DNA of 64,000 bases, from contig OZ022241.1 in assembly GCA_963978895.1 (NCBI GenBank), positions 12,775,856 through 12,839,855 on the forward strand. Direction: 5' to 3'. Below are positions 38,498-49,524 of the stretch, piece by piece (within the stretch, counting starts at the first letter, position 1; each line of letters opens with the position of its first letter). The stretch is from Erpobdella octoculata. Lineage: Eukaryota > Annelida > Clitellata > Hirudinida > Erpobdellidae. Both the position numbers and the translations under genes were made by a program. Under the pieces are notes generated by a model that was not told where the DNA came from, did no database searches, and worked only from the letters and a program-made list of their open reading frames with translations.

Positions 38498-40240
38498 ATG
38501 ACAAATTCCACCGATCGCTTACCATCGCTTAAGTCTGTTTGCATGGATTTTGTTCTTTTCAACTTTAGAAGTACTTTTTTAAAAGGTCCAATTAATGGTC
38601 ATTACAAGATTAAAGATGATCGGAGTTTAACTGCGTATATTTTTAAACTACTCCTCTTCAGAAAAAATGCAATAGGAATTGATATACCAGGCAATTACTT
38701 TTGGCCATTAATGATGGAACCGGCAAAACTATGGTCAGACGATTTGATCTTAAAGGACCTGGAAGCTGATTTTATCGCTGAAGTGTTTACAAAATTACCT
38801 TCAAACATAAGACCGCAAAAAATTATAATAAGTTTTTCAGAGAAGGTTGATCGACTGTCATATCAATCTTTCGAAGTATTTAGAAACCAGCCTTTTTTAT
38901 CTAGTAATTTGAAGTGTTTGGAGTTAAACTTCAAATACTGCTCATATTTGTCTTTTTATACAGATCATAAAGATCGCAGCAATTCAATGTGGGTATGCCC
39001 GAATCTAAAACATTTAATTTTGACTTATAATTGGAAAATGATTTCTGAATGCTTATTTGACACTTTCAAAATAACCTTCTCAAGTGAAAAACTGAAATCA
39101 TTTATTTTGAGATGTAAATATGTATCTGCCCCACTATTAGAAAAAATTAGAAGTTTTGGTAATTTGAAGAGATTGACCATAAAAGGATGTAATTCAGCTT
39201 CACATGAGCTTTTATTCAACGCCCTGTCTGTTCTATCAAGATTGACTTGTCTTGACATAAGCAGTAACACTTTTCATATAGAGAGCTGCACGCATTATCT
39301 TCAAAAATTAAACGAATTGATTGACAAATTGCCTCTATTATCACACCTTAATCTAAGTTTTACATTTTTGCCAGATTTTTGGGACTCGCCACAAGCTACC
39401 TGGACGCATCAGAGACAATTTAGTCATTTAGGTCTCTGTTTTTTTAATTCACAAAACAAAAGCATAGAAAGATTAGTAGAAAGTGCCATTAGCTTAAATT
39501 CAAAACCTGGAGTGGTGATAAGTCTTGAAACCGTCGATGGAATTCTTGCATCGATGAACTACATGAAACTAAACATGAAAATGCAGTTGGACTGTTTTCA
39601 ACGCCTGTTGAAATTTATTGACCACCGGTTTAGAGAAAACAACAATTGGCAGACGAAAGTTGATTCCATTTGTAAACATTTACTGAACGCACTGCAAAAC
39701 CCCACCTGTGACGATTGGTACATCAACAAAATTGTTTATGTGTTCAGTCATATGGCCGAGTCAGGGTTAATAAAAGAAAAAATCAAATTATTATTGAAAT
39801 TGTTTTTCTCCAATTTATCAGAATTAGCGAGAGTTAGAAGATTTTCTTGTTTTGCTGAAAACGAAGTCTCTAACGTTATATGGAAAGAACTTATCAAAGA
39901 CGACATTTTTATTACTATGGCGCTGTGGCCCAGGTTTTTCAAAATGGAAAAGTTTAATTTTTTATATAGAATGTACCATAAGAACTATATACTAAATGGC
40001 ACTCTCATGCCGAGGACTGTCGAAATAATGAGATATGCTTTAGATTTTCCTCGTAACATGGCCGAGTCGAGAGCCCGGCGGGTCGAGCATTTTCTTCAGA
40101 CAGTGACAGACAGGCACGAAGAATGCCGGCAAGCTTTAGCCGAGTGGAACATGGGCATTGCCTTGCCCGTCAAACTTGTCAGAGATAACGATGGTCTTTT
40201 CTATTGGAATGATTCCAATGAGAATGATAATTGCATTTAA
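38498..40240 (+). CDS. Intronless leucine-rich-repeat protein, ZYG11/ZER1-like
   Basis: 580 aa from the ATG at 38498 (context ACAAAAATGA). The in-frame sequence upstream lacks an ATG back to 38423. The opening LPSLKSVCMDFVLFNFRSTF resembles the ZYG11-family N-terminus (VHL-box/CUL2-binding region in known members). Leucine-rich repeats follow: LKCLELNF, CPNLKHLILTY, LKSFILRCKY, FGNLKRLTIKGC, LTCLDISSNTF and LSHLNLSFTFLPDFWDS. The C-terminal ~230 residues are helical-looking (armadillo-like?) with no exact motif. ZYG11/ZER1 proteins recognise substrates with glycine N-degrons for CUL2 ligases, so a role as a ligase receptor is an inference. The domain similarity is weak, and the protein is shorter than ZYG11B. 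The gene sits between AT repeats and a Helitron that starts 45 bp after the stop. It may be a retrocopy or a lineage-specific intronless gene. Confidence 0.6.
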   Translation: MTNSTDRLPSLKSVCMDFVLFNFRSTFLKGPINGHYKIKDDRSLTAYIFKLLLFRKNAIGIDIPGNYFWPLMMEPAKLWSDDLILKDLEADFIAEVFTKLPSNIRPQKIIISFSEKVDRLSYQSFEVFRNQPFLSSNLKCLELNFKYCSYLSFYTDHKDRSNSMWVCPNLKHLILTYNWKMISECLFDTFKITFSSEKLKSFILRCKYVSAPLLEKIRSFGNLKRLTIKGCNSASHELLFNALSVLSRLTCLDISSNTFHIESCTHYLQKLNELIDKLPLLSHLNLSFTFLPDFWDSPQATWTHQRQFSHLGLCFFNSQNKSIERLVESAISLNSKPGVVISLETVDGILASMNYMKLNMKMQLDCFQRLLKFIDHRFRENNNWQTKVDSICKHLLNALQNPTCDDWYINKIVYVFSHMAESGLIKEKIKLLLKLFFSNLSELARVRRFSCFAENEVSNVIWKELIKDDIFITMALWPRFFKMEKFNFLYRMYHKNYILNGTLMPRTVEIMRYALDFPRNMAESRARRVEHFLQTVTDRHEECRQALAEWNMGIALPVKLVRDNDGLFYWNDSNENDNCI

Positions 40241-40284
40241 ATGTTACAAAGAGCAGTTATATTCGCAATTTGAATATAGTAAAA

Positions 40285-41619
40285 CTAGCAGTGCCCGTAG
40301 CGGCTTCGCTCGCATGAAATTTGAGAATTTGAACCATGCATACATAGTAGAGTACTGCACGGATCAATTTTTTAGGTCTCGGCTCGGCCCGTCGACAACT
40401 TGGCCCAACCCGTTTCAAAAACCGAAATTCCTGGCCCGGCACGGCCCGTCTAATATGGGCCCGGCCCGTTTTTACAGGCCTAGAAGTTCTATATACTTGA
40501 TGAAAAACTTCGGCCCGTCCCACCTTGACTTCACGTTTAGCCTGAACACCCTAAAATCACTAAAATGTCTATATACTTGGTTAAAAATCTCGGCCCGTCC
40601 CACCTTGATTTAAGGTTTGGGCAGGACCGTATGAAGACCCTAAAATAACGGTTTGGCCCGTCCGTCCGGTGATAACCTGAACTCATTTACTTTTAACCGG
40701 CACAAAACCTCAAAATACTATTTTTCACATCTGTAGCACTTACAGTTTTTGAGTAGCAGTTATTTTAAAATCAAATAACCTTTTTCCACCTCACATTTGA
40801 GGTCCTGGAACTGGAAACCAAATTTTCAAAAAATGGTAAAACACGTATATCATTATTTCTGGAGTAGAAACCAAATACTAATTTTTACTCCTGTAGCATC
40901 TACTGTTTTCGAGTAGCAGTTACATTAAAAACCAAATAACCTTATCTTCCACCCCACATTTGAGGTCCTGAAAACCAAATTTTAAAAAAATGGTAAAACA
41001 CGTATATCTTTATTTTTAGAATAGAAACTAAATACTAATTTTTACATCTGTGGTATTTACAGTTTTTGAGTAGCAGTTACTTTAAAAAACAAATAACCCT
41101 ATTTTCCACTCCACATTTGAAGTCCTGGAAACCAAATTTTCAAAAAATGCTAAAACACGTATTTCATTATTTTTGGAGTAGAAACTAAATACTAATTTTC
41201 ACTCCTGTAGCATTCACAGTTTTTGAGTAGCAGCTACTTTAAAAACCAAATAACCCAATTTTCCATCCCACATGATCCGGGAAACCGAATTTTCAAAAAA
41301 TGTTGAAACACGTATCTTTTTATTTTTCAAAAAGAATCTATATACCAAATTTCAAAATCTCATTTTTGGTTTTCGAGATATACATTGTTTTAGAAAAAAG
41401 TTTGTTTTCCAGTTTTTTCCCCTCAGGAGCAAAATTTTCAAAAATCCTTTCTTAGCGGATGTTTACGCTATAAAAGTAATTTAAGTTCCAAATTTCACGT
41501 TCCTAGGATGAGGCGTTTGAGCTCGGCGTTGATTATCAGTCAGTCATTCAGTCAGTCAGTCAGTCAGTCAGTCAGTCAGTCAGTCAGTCAGTCAGGACAT
41601 GTTCTTTTATATATATAGA
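40285..41619 (-). mobile_element. Helitron family B, complete non-autonomous copy
   Basis: CTAG at 40285-40288, GA at 41618-41619, host A and T outside. The same tandem ~140-bp units and (CAGT)n block occur as in the other copies. It is inserted just after the leucine-rich-repeat gene, so the gene's polyadenylation region may be inside it. Confidence 0.88.
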
Positions 41620-41915
41620 TTAGCTGATAAAGTTAAAGGCTATATTATTCTTTAATTTTATCAGTTTTATCCTTTGATCTTGATGACTGGAAAACTGGTT
41701 CTGGTAAATTTTTAGCTTAAAATTGAAATAAGGTTTTTATTCTTAGTTGTTTTGGTGGTTTTCTGACAATGCTTGTGTGTGCCTGATTATGTGCTTGTGT
41801 TGTGACGTTTTTTTGTGTGAATGAGAGTTTCTATCAAATGTAAACCTTATTTAGAAAGTTTAAAACAAGTTTTATTCGAGTCTTTTATAAATAAATATTT
41901 TCTGTGTATCTTTTA
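41620..41915. other. Short unique stretch between Helitrons
   Basis: No gene or repeat recognised. Confidence 0.5.
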
Positions 41916-42567
41916 CTAGCGGGATACCCGGCGTTGCCCGGGTTTTTTTAGAGGTTTTTCTAATGTTTGTCTCTTTCGCTCCCGTTTCCTTCCCCGCTTT
42001 CTCTCCCGCTCTCGGCCGTTTTCTCCCTCTCGTTCGCTTTCCCGCTCCCGGTCGCTTTCCCGATCCCGGACGCTTTCCCTCTTGGTCGCTTTACCTTTTC
42101 TGCTCGCTTTTTCGCTCTCAGTTGCTATCTCGTACCCTCTTGCTTTACCGTTCCAATTTTTCCTCATTTTCAAATTCCTGTTTCCGCTCGCTCTCCTGCT
42201 CCGCTTCGCTCATTTGAAATTTTCACACAACCTTGAAAGTCAGCAGTGGAAGATTTATGTGAAAAAATTGAGATCGGTAACAAAATGAGTGGGAACGGGA
42301 GAGCGAACGGGAGCCGGAACTGGAGAATGAACGGGAACGGAAAAGCGACCGGGAGCGGAAGAGCGAGCAAGAAGGAGCAGTAAGACGACCGGGAACGGGA
42401 AAGCGACCGCAAACGGGACAGCATGCGGGAACGGGAAAGCGACCGGGAACGGGAGAGCAATTGGGATCGGGAAAGCGACCGGGAGAGGAGAGCAAGCGGG
42501 AAAGGAAACGGGAGCGAGAGAGAAAAACCTCTTAAAAAATCACGGGCAACGCCGGGTACCCCGCTAG
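41916..42567. mobile_element. Helitron family A with two 3' ends (tail-out inverted dimer)
   Basis: The left boundary A|CTAGCGGGATACCCGGCGTT is an inverted 3' end. The right boundary GGGCAACGCCGGGTACCCCGCTAG|T is a forward 3' end at 42567. The minisatellite arms run inverse (41970-42150) and forward (42280-42500). The junction near 42205-42230 contains body sequence (TGAAATTTTCACACAACCTT). No TC-type 5' end is seen. Confidence 0.75.
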
Positions 42568-42768
42568 TTGGTTATAATGCAGGAATGGCTAAAATTGTCT
42601 ATAGAAAGAAATAGCATAAGTTAAGTTGAAACAAATCTTAAACTATCCCAAAAAACTGATATAATTTCTTAAAAAATTTCCATCTTGTGACAAGCAAGTG
42701 ATCAGAGTGCTTACTAAAATTTATTCACAACCTAAACAGTCAAGCACATAAGCGAAGTAGTATGAAAA

Positions 42769-42861
42769 AAATAAATAAAAAAACTTTTTAAAAACTAGTC
42801 TTATGATAAGCCCCCTAGTCTTATCATAAGACTAGTTTTTAAAAAGTTTTTTTATTTATTT
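42769..42861. repeat. Perfect 42-bp inverted repeat (hairpin)
   Basis: Arms 42769-42810 and 42820-42861 are exact complements, separated by a 9-nt loop CCCCCTAGT. The arms contain AAAACTAGTCTTATGATAAG. No other element ends were identified. Confidence 0.92.
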
Positions 42862-42967
42862 TTATTTTTTGCTTTTTAGTTTTTACACTTTTTTAATTAT
42901 CTTCACAATTATCCGACACTCACTATAAATCGAAAATATTTAATCAAATTAATATATATATATATAT

Positions 42968-43045
42968 TCAGACTCGAACCCACGACTGTCGGATCGGTAA
43001 CACCGCCTTGCATCATGCCAACTACCTTACCATCTGCGCCACATC
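42968..43045 (-). repeat. tRNA-derived SINE head or tRNA pseudogene
   Basis: The minus strand TGGCGCAGATGGTAAGGTAG (A-box-like) and CGTGGGTTCGAGTCTGA (B box) are spaced about 50 bp apart. The T arm does not pair properly, so a functional tRNA is unlikely. Confidence 0.6.
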
Positions 43046-43461
43046 CACCGCCAAAAAACAGTGGTTGTTAAGCGCTTTTGTTGGGGTATGTTGAACACAA
43101 TACTCGACTATGAATGGGTACGAATCAATGCTCGATAGTATATAAGATAGTGTGTGTGTGTCAGTCCGATTAACCCATTGATATATACTATTGATAGGAC
43201 AAGTGCAATTACTTCCTGTTCGGCTGGGCGCAGACATTTTGTACAGTGGAACGATATTTAAGTGGTAAACAAGCAAATCCACCGTACCCAATGACCGTAC
43301 CGTTATTACTATTACCACGGCGGTAGGCGATCTTTCACTCGCTATATCTTTATTAATTTTATTTTGTTTACACTATATGGTTTATTCAAACTCAGAATTT
43401 GTACCTTTATTTAAAAATATTACTTAAATTAAAAAAATTGAAATTTTTATGCGACTACCTA

Positions 43462-44851
43462 GGATAGGGTTAGGGTAAGGGATAGGGTTAGGGATAGGGT
43501 TAGGGATAGGGATAGGGATAGGGATAGGGATAGGGATAGGGATAGGGATAGGGATAGGGATAGGGATAGGGATAGGGATAGGGATAGGGATAGGGATAGG
43601 GATAGGGATAGGGATAGGGATAGGGATAGGGATAGGGATAGGGATAGGGATAGGGATAGGGATAGGGATAGGGATAGGGATAGGGATAGGGATAGGGATA
43701 GGGATAGGGATAGGGATAGGGATAGGGATAGGGATAGGGATAGGGATAGGGATAGGGATAGGGATAGGGATAGGGATAGGGATAGGGATAGGGATAGGGA
43801 TAGGGATAGGGATAGGGATAGGGATAGGGATAGGGATAGGGATAGGGATAGGGATAGGGATAGGGATAGGGATAGGGATAGGGATAGGGATAGGGATAGG
43901 GATAGGGATAGGGATAGGGATAGGGATAGGGATAGGGATAGGGATAGGGATAGGGATAGGGATAGGGATAGGGATAGGGATAGGGATAGGGATAGGGATA
44001 GGGATAGGGATAGGGATAGGGATAGGGATAGGGATAGGGATAGGGATAGGGATAGGGATAGGGATAGGGATAGGGATAGGGATAGGGATAGGGATAGGGA
44101 TAGGGATAGGGATAGGGATAGGGATAGGGATAGGGATAGGGATAGGGATAGGGATAGGGATAGGGATAGGGATAGGGATAGGGATAGGGATAGGGATAGG
44201 GATAGGGATAGGGATAGGGATAGGGATAGGGATAGGGATAGGGATAGGGATAGGGATAGGGATAGGGATAGGGATAGGGATAGGGATAGGGATAGGGATA
44301 GGGATAGGGATAGGGATAGGGATAGGGATAGGGATAGGGATAGGGATAGGGATAGGGATAGGGATAGGGATAGGGATAGGGATAGGGATAGGGATAGGGA
44401 TAGGGATAGGGATAGGGATAGGGATAGGGATAGGGATAGGGATAGGGATAGGGATAGGGATAGGGATAGGGATAGGGATAGGGATAGGGATAGGGATAGG
44501 GATAGGGATAGGGATAGGGATAGGGATAGGGATAGGGATAGGGATAGGGATAGGGATAGGGATAGGGATAGGGATAGGGATAGGGATAGGGATAGGGATA
44601 GGGATAGGGATAGGGATAGGGATAGGGATAGGGATAGGGATAGGGATAGGGATAGGGATAGGGATAGGGATAGGGATAGGGATAGGGATAGGGATAGGGA
44701 TAGGGATAGGGATAGGGATAGGGATAGGAATAGGGTTAGGGATAAGATTAGGGATAGGGTTAGGGATAGGGTTAGGGATAGGGTTAGGGTTAGGGTTAGG
44801 GTTAGGGATAGGGATAGGGTTAGGGATAGGGTTAGGAATAGGGTTAGGGTT
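43462..44851. repeat. (TAGGGA)n telomere-like array
   Basis: About 1.4 kb. The central ~1.2 kb (43502-44728) is an uninterrupted TAGGGA hexamer array, one base different from the animal telomere unit TTAGGG. Both edges mix TTAGGG and TAGGGA units, with four consecutive TTAGGG-type units near 44780-44808. The (PI)n open frame on the minus strand is a repeat artefact. Confidence 0.95.
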
Positions 44852-46430
44852 TAATTTTAATACAGGACTGCCGATTTTACCGATTGCAATCATGCGAACC
44901 GCCGGGGCAATAGCAGCGACCTGACCGTACCGTCCGATATCTATTCCCAACGAACCATATCGCTGCGGTCGTAAGTTATATCAGTGGAGGCGATTTCCTG
45001 AGAGTGATGGTCTTGACATTTAATTTTACAAGTGCTGATAGTTTTTTTACGGTTTATTGTCCACAAATAAAATTAAAAATCTCATTTAGTCAAAGCGTCT
45101 AGCTAGGTATTTTACAAGATATATAACATAACAATGCAATTATAATTACATTTGCAATTGCCGTTGTTTATGGAGATTATGCCTGCATGTAATGTATTAT
45201 GCATACATTTTGTCTTTTGAAGTTGATGAGCAGGGATCAGCAGAAGTTAATTGGCTTTATTGCAACTTACTTAGGAAGTAAGTTTTTTGCATAATTTGAA
45301 ACTCTCTTTGAAGTTGATTAATTTTAATCCTAACTCATAAAAATTTAGTAGCTTGTAAATAAATTGTTTACATTATAATAATGCCATAAATTATTCAGAG
45401 TTAAGTTTTGACATGTTCATTTACTAATTTTTTAAAGAACCAAAGATGAAGATGAAAACTCCTAATGACCATGTACTTCAATAACTAACTACTCAACTCA
45501 AAATATCCAGATTTATTTCTTGCTAGATGCCATCAGTCAAAGTAAATTCCAAGATTTTCATCAACCACAACATTAATGTTGAAACAACTAACTGAATACA
45601 ACTTTGTTGTTCATGTTTGACTTTGTTTTTAAGTATTGACTTTTCATAACGTTTAATTTGTTTTTATGTAGTTGAATCAAACGACAGTTGTACTATAAGC
45701 TCGAAGTGTCATATATTAACCAACCACAATAAGTCATTGTATGTTTTTGTATTTAATACACAGTTCATCGGGTGTAAAAGGATGTGTTGCAAATAAACTG
45801 GGTACTACAAATGATTGAGAAATCATTATATCATTATTTTTAAACAGCACGTATGTGCGCAAACAGAGAAGTAGGTGAAGTTAAAAAAAATAACTTAAAA
45901 AATGAATACATTTTGATAACCTTGTGTCATTGTGGGAGCTTAAAGGTGCACCAATGTTGTGCAAAAGAATACTTATAATTTGTTTGTTTTCTTCGTAATT
46001 TTTGCTGGCATTTAATTCAGTAAAATATTGCTGATCATATTCAGTTAGTATAAGTTTTACCACTTCAGCAAGCCTGACACTACATTCTAATAAAACCTAC
46101 CTAAGTTAATGAAAACTAAAATTTACTAGAACTTGAAAGTTATGTATACAAGTACAAGTTACCATACCTAAAAAGTGGATCAATCACGGTATTTAAAATT
46201 TTCAGACAGTTTTATTTCATTATTCTCACTATGAATAAGTTAGACGTTTTTAAAATATACATTTCTGAGAAGTTAGTTATAGACTTATAGAGTAATTTCA
46301 GTGTAAACACTGCCGGTTTTTTATCGAAAAAAACAATACAATATAATAATTAGGAATATAAAACAAGTCCAAATTGAACACAGGTCATACAAATTCTCAT
46401 TTCACTCCAATTAAAATTATGTCATTGCTT
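44852..46430. other. Interior between inner inverted arms
   Basis: AT-rich. A possible orphan exon lies at about 45930-46072; otherwise nothing recognised. Confidence 0.4.
45930..46072 (-). pseudogene. Possible orphan coding exon
   Basis: The minus strand has acceptor-like TTATTAGAATGTAGTGTCAG, then a frame reading LAEVVKLILTEYDQQYFTEL, NASKNYEENKQIISILLHN and IGAPLSSHNDT, then the donor-like GTTATC. Composition is protein-like and not repetitive. No partner exon was found and the family is not recognised. Confidence 0.3.
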
Positions 46431-46526
46431 TGCGGTCGCTGCTATTGCCCCGGCGGTTAGCCGTGGAAATAATCGGTAAAATTGCTACTGAGCCGGCAGT
46501 CGCGCCGTAAGTCTACCTAAAATTAA

Positions 46527-46554
46527 ACCCTAACCATAACCCTAACCCTACCCC
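46527..46554. repeat. Short CCCTAA-type tract, left of nested element
   Basis: CCCTAACCATAACCCTAACCCTACCCC directly precedes the TIR element; CCCTACCCCTACCCCTAACCC at 49849-49870 directly follows it. The element therefore inserted into telomere-like DNA in the opposite orientation to the 43.5-kb array. Confidence 0.85.
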
Positions 46555-46804
46555 ATATATATATAGAATAGATATATCGGAGATGAGCAGGTTTTGAGTG
46601 AGATGCCAAGATGGCCTCCGAAAAAACGATTTAGAGTCTTTTGGTACCATGAATATTCATTATTTGTATTAATCTATTTTTGGTACGACAGCGGAGACTA
46701 AACTCCGGTTTGTAAGAAACAGAAACGTCGATTTCTTATAGCTAAAAGTAGTTGATATGAGCTTTATATTAATTTAACGCGATATAATAAGATATATCAA
46801 GCGA

Positions 46805-47648
46805 TAAGTTTAAAGAAAGTCTTTGGTGTGATATACAGCATGGAGCTAAAAACAGTTTACTAATAGGTGTTTGCTACAGACCCCCAAATGTAGATGAAAG
46901 TGTGGATAATGGTTTGTGTGAATTATTGGGTAGGGTTAGCCAGGAATCTGTATTGATAATGGGAGATTTCAATTATCATATAAACTGGATAAACATGGAA
47001 GGAGAAAGACATCAAGATAATAAATTCTTGGATTGTATTAATGGGGAATTTTTACATCAACATGTCATGAACCCAACAAGAAACAAAAATATATTAGATT
47101 TGGTAATAACTTCTGATGAGAACATTGTAGAGAACATCTCTGTGGGAGAGCCTTTTCATTCTAGTGACCACCAAATTGTTAGATTTGAAATAATACTGCA
47201 GGATTGTAACATGAAAATAAATTCTCATATTAGCTACAGTTTTTTTAAAGCAAATTATAACAAAGTAAGAAGCAAAATTAGAGACATGAATATAATGAGA
47301 AAAATTGAATCGGTGGATGTAAATGACAGCTGGATGTTATTCAAAAAGAGCATGGAGGAGGTCATTCAAGAAATAATACCCATTAAGAAAAAATTTGTCA
47401 GGAAACAGCCATGGATAACAAAGGAAGTCTTAAAAATAAGAAGAGCAAAAATCAAAGCATGGAAAAGGTTCCAAACACTTCGAAATGAAAATGAAATTGC
47501 AGCTGCAAGTAATAATGTGACAGGCAAAGAAATAATACTGCAACAATTGCGCGTCAAATATGTCAAGAAAAGAAATGAGACAAAAAAAAGCATTAAAAGA
47601 GCCATAATTGATTATGAGAAAAAGCTGACGGATAATATAAAAAAATGA
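46805..47648 (+). pseudogene. LINE endonuclease part and linker
   Basis: The open frame begins upstream of the first ATG (46902). It shows GVCYRPPNVDES, then LIMGDFNYHINWINM (the catalytic GDFN motif) and FHSSDHQIVRFEI (the SDH motif) of exonuclease-endonuclease-phosphatase domains. A basic linker (KQPWITKEVLKIRRAKIKAW) follows. The N-terminal endonuclease half is missing through 5' truncation. The frame ends at TGA 47646-47648, just after a run of A residues. Confidence 0.9.
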
Positions 47649-49362
47649 CAGCAAAAGTTTCTATGCGTATGTCCGAAGTAAGCACAAACGAAAAGACCTA
47701 GTGGGGCCGTTAAAAAATGAGGTAGGCGAAGTGGTTGAAAACGATGAAGAGTTAGCTGAAATGTTAAATAATTATTTTTGTACGGTTTTTACTGAAGAAG
47801 ACATAGAAAACATACCGGAACCTGTGAACATGTTTAAGGGAAAAATAGACGAGATAATGACTGATGTGGTTATCACAAAAGAGAACGTTGAAAGACACTT
47901 GAAGGACCTAAAAACAGATAAAAGTCCGGGTATCGATGCATTACATCACATGTTTTTAAGAGAAATAAGACACGAAATAAGCGATGTGTTAGCAGAAATA
48001 ATGAACAGGTCCTTGAAAACTGGAGAAATTCCTCGTGACTGGAAAGATGCAATCATTGTACCACTCTTTAAAAAAGGTAGCAGATCTGAGGCAAGTAACT
48101 ATCGTCCAGTAAGTCTCACGTGTATTATTTGCAAAGTCATGGAAAAAATCATTCAGCTCGAATTAATGAATCACATTAGACACCACAGCATTTTGATAAA
48201 CAGCCAACATGGATTCGTACAAAGGCGATCATGTCTAACAAATTTGCTAGATTGTTTTGAAAATGTTTATACCCACTTAGACAAAGGATCCCCTGTAGAC
48301 ATAGTCTATCTGGATTTTGCCAAAGCCTTCGACAAAGTACCACATACACGGTTGATGAGAAAAATAAAAGCGGCTGGAATAGGAGGTAATATTCGAGGAT
48401 GGATCAAAGAATGGCTAGCTGACAGAAGACAAAAAGTGGGAATTAAAGGGAAATACTCGGAGTGGAAAAGCATAATAAGTGGTGTACCGCAAGGATCCGT
48501 TTTGGGACCATTACTATTTGTTCTGTTCATTAACGACCTTGATTTAGGGACTTGTTCAAAGGTCTCGAAATTTGCTGATGACACAAAGTTATCCATGAAA
48601 GTAGAGTGTGAGCTGGATGCCGACATTTTAAGAAAAGATCTTGCAAAAATATACCAATGGTCCCTAGACTGGCAAATGATGTTCAACGTAGATAAATGCT
48701 CAGTGATGCACATGGGTAATAGAAATCAAGAGTTTCGGTATGAGATGGGAGGAATATTGTTGAAGACATCTGAAGAGGAAAGAGATCAGGGAGTTATAGT
48801 ACACAATAGCGGCAAACCATCAAAACAGTGTGCGGAAGCAGCAAAGCGAGCCAATAAGATTTTAGGATTGGTCAAGAGAACAATAATAAGTCGAAACCAG
48901 GAAATAATTATCAGACTATACAAATGTTTGGTAAGACCACATCTAGAATATTGTGTACAAGCTTGGAGCCCTGTTTTAAAAAAGGACATCGTAGTGTTGG
49001 AGAAGGTACAAATGAGGGCTACAAAGTTGATTAAGCATCTAAGCCAGTTACCTTACGAAGAAAGATTAAAACAATGCGGCTTAACAACTTTAGAGAAAAG
49101 GAGAAGTAGGGGTGACTTGATCGAAGCCTACAAGATAATAACAGGAAAAGAGGATTTAACACCAGCAATGTTTTTTGAACAACCACCGATTCAAAGCACT
49201 AGGGGACATAGATTCAAGCTTTTTAAAAAACAAGAAAAGACTTTAAAAAAGGCTTTTTTTAGTTCTAGAGTGGTAAATATATGGAATGACTTGGACGATG
49301 ACACTGTAGCATCTGAGACTACCACATCTTTTAAAGTAGCGCTATCCAGGCATGGATACTGA
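47649..49362 (+). pseudogene. LINE reverse transcriptase
   Basis: The frame continues from about 47645 in the next phase; the first internal ATG-like start is at 47701. RT motifs run in order: TDKSPGIDALHHMFLREI, NYRPVSLTCIICKVMEKI, VYLDFAKAFDKVPH (motif A with catalytic Asp), GVPQGSVLGPLLFVLFINDL, KFADDTKLSM (catalytic FADD near residue 291 of the 553-residue piece), then HLEYCVQAWSPVLKKD and a C-terminal CR1/Rex/Jockey-style tail ending in RHGY. All RT catalytic motifs are present. Confidence 0.93.
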
Positions 49363-49499
49363 TTTTTATGCAATTATTTATTTTTTATTAGTTTATTTAT
49401 CTATTATTATCATTTATTTTATTTTATTCTATTTATTATTATTTTTAATTCGAAGTGGTTGTCTATAGGCGTAAAGTCTTCTAAACCACTATAATAAAC

Positions 49500-49524
49500 G
49501 TTATCTTATCTTATCTTATCTTAT
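49500..49524 (+). repeat. (TTATC)n LINE tail
   Basis: Five pentamer units at the LINE 3' end. Confidence 0.9.

Larger units (their letters stand above)
46805..49524 (+). mobile_element. 5'-truncated CR1/Jockey-type LINE, nearly intact frame
   Basis: Carries the end of an apurinic-type endonuclease, a complete reverse transcriptase, a short AT-rich 3' UTR and a (TTATC)n tail at 49500-49524. One frame break near 47640 in an A-run splits the coding region; otherwise there are no stops. The orientation, tail and truncation fit target-primed reverse transcription. Confidence 0.9.

Noticed and set aside
42968..43045. Functional tRNA gene
   Set aside because: A and B boxes are present but the T arm and acceptor stem do not pair; it looks like a tRNA-derived SINE head.
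43462..44851. True chromosome end
   Set aside because: The array lies internally, continues into inverted-repeat sequence and other elements on both sides, and is mainly TAGGGA rather than TTAGGG.
43424..44950. 508-codon minus-strand open frame of repeating Pro-Ile
   Set aside because: It is the translation of a TAGGGA array in a frame that lacks stops; there is no gene structure.
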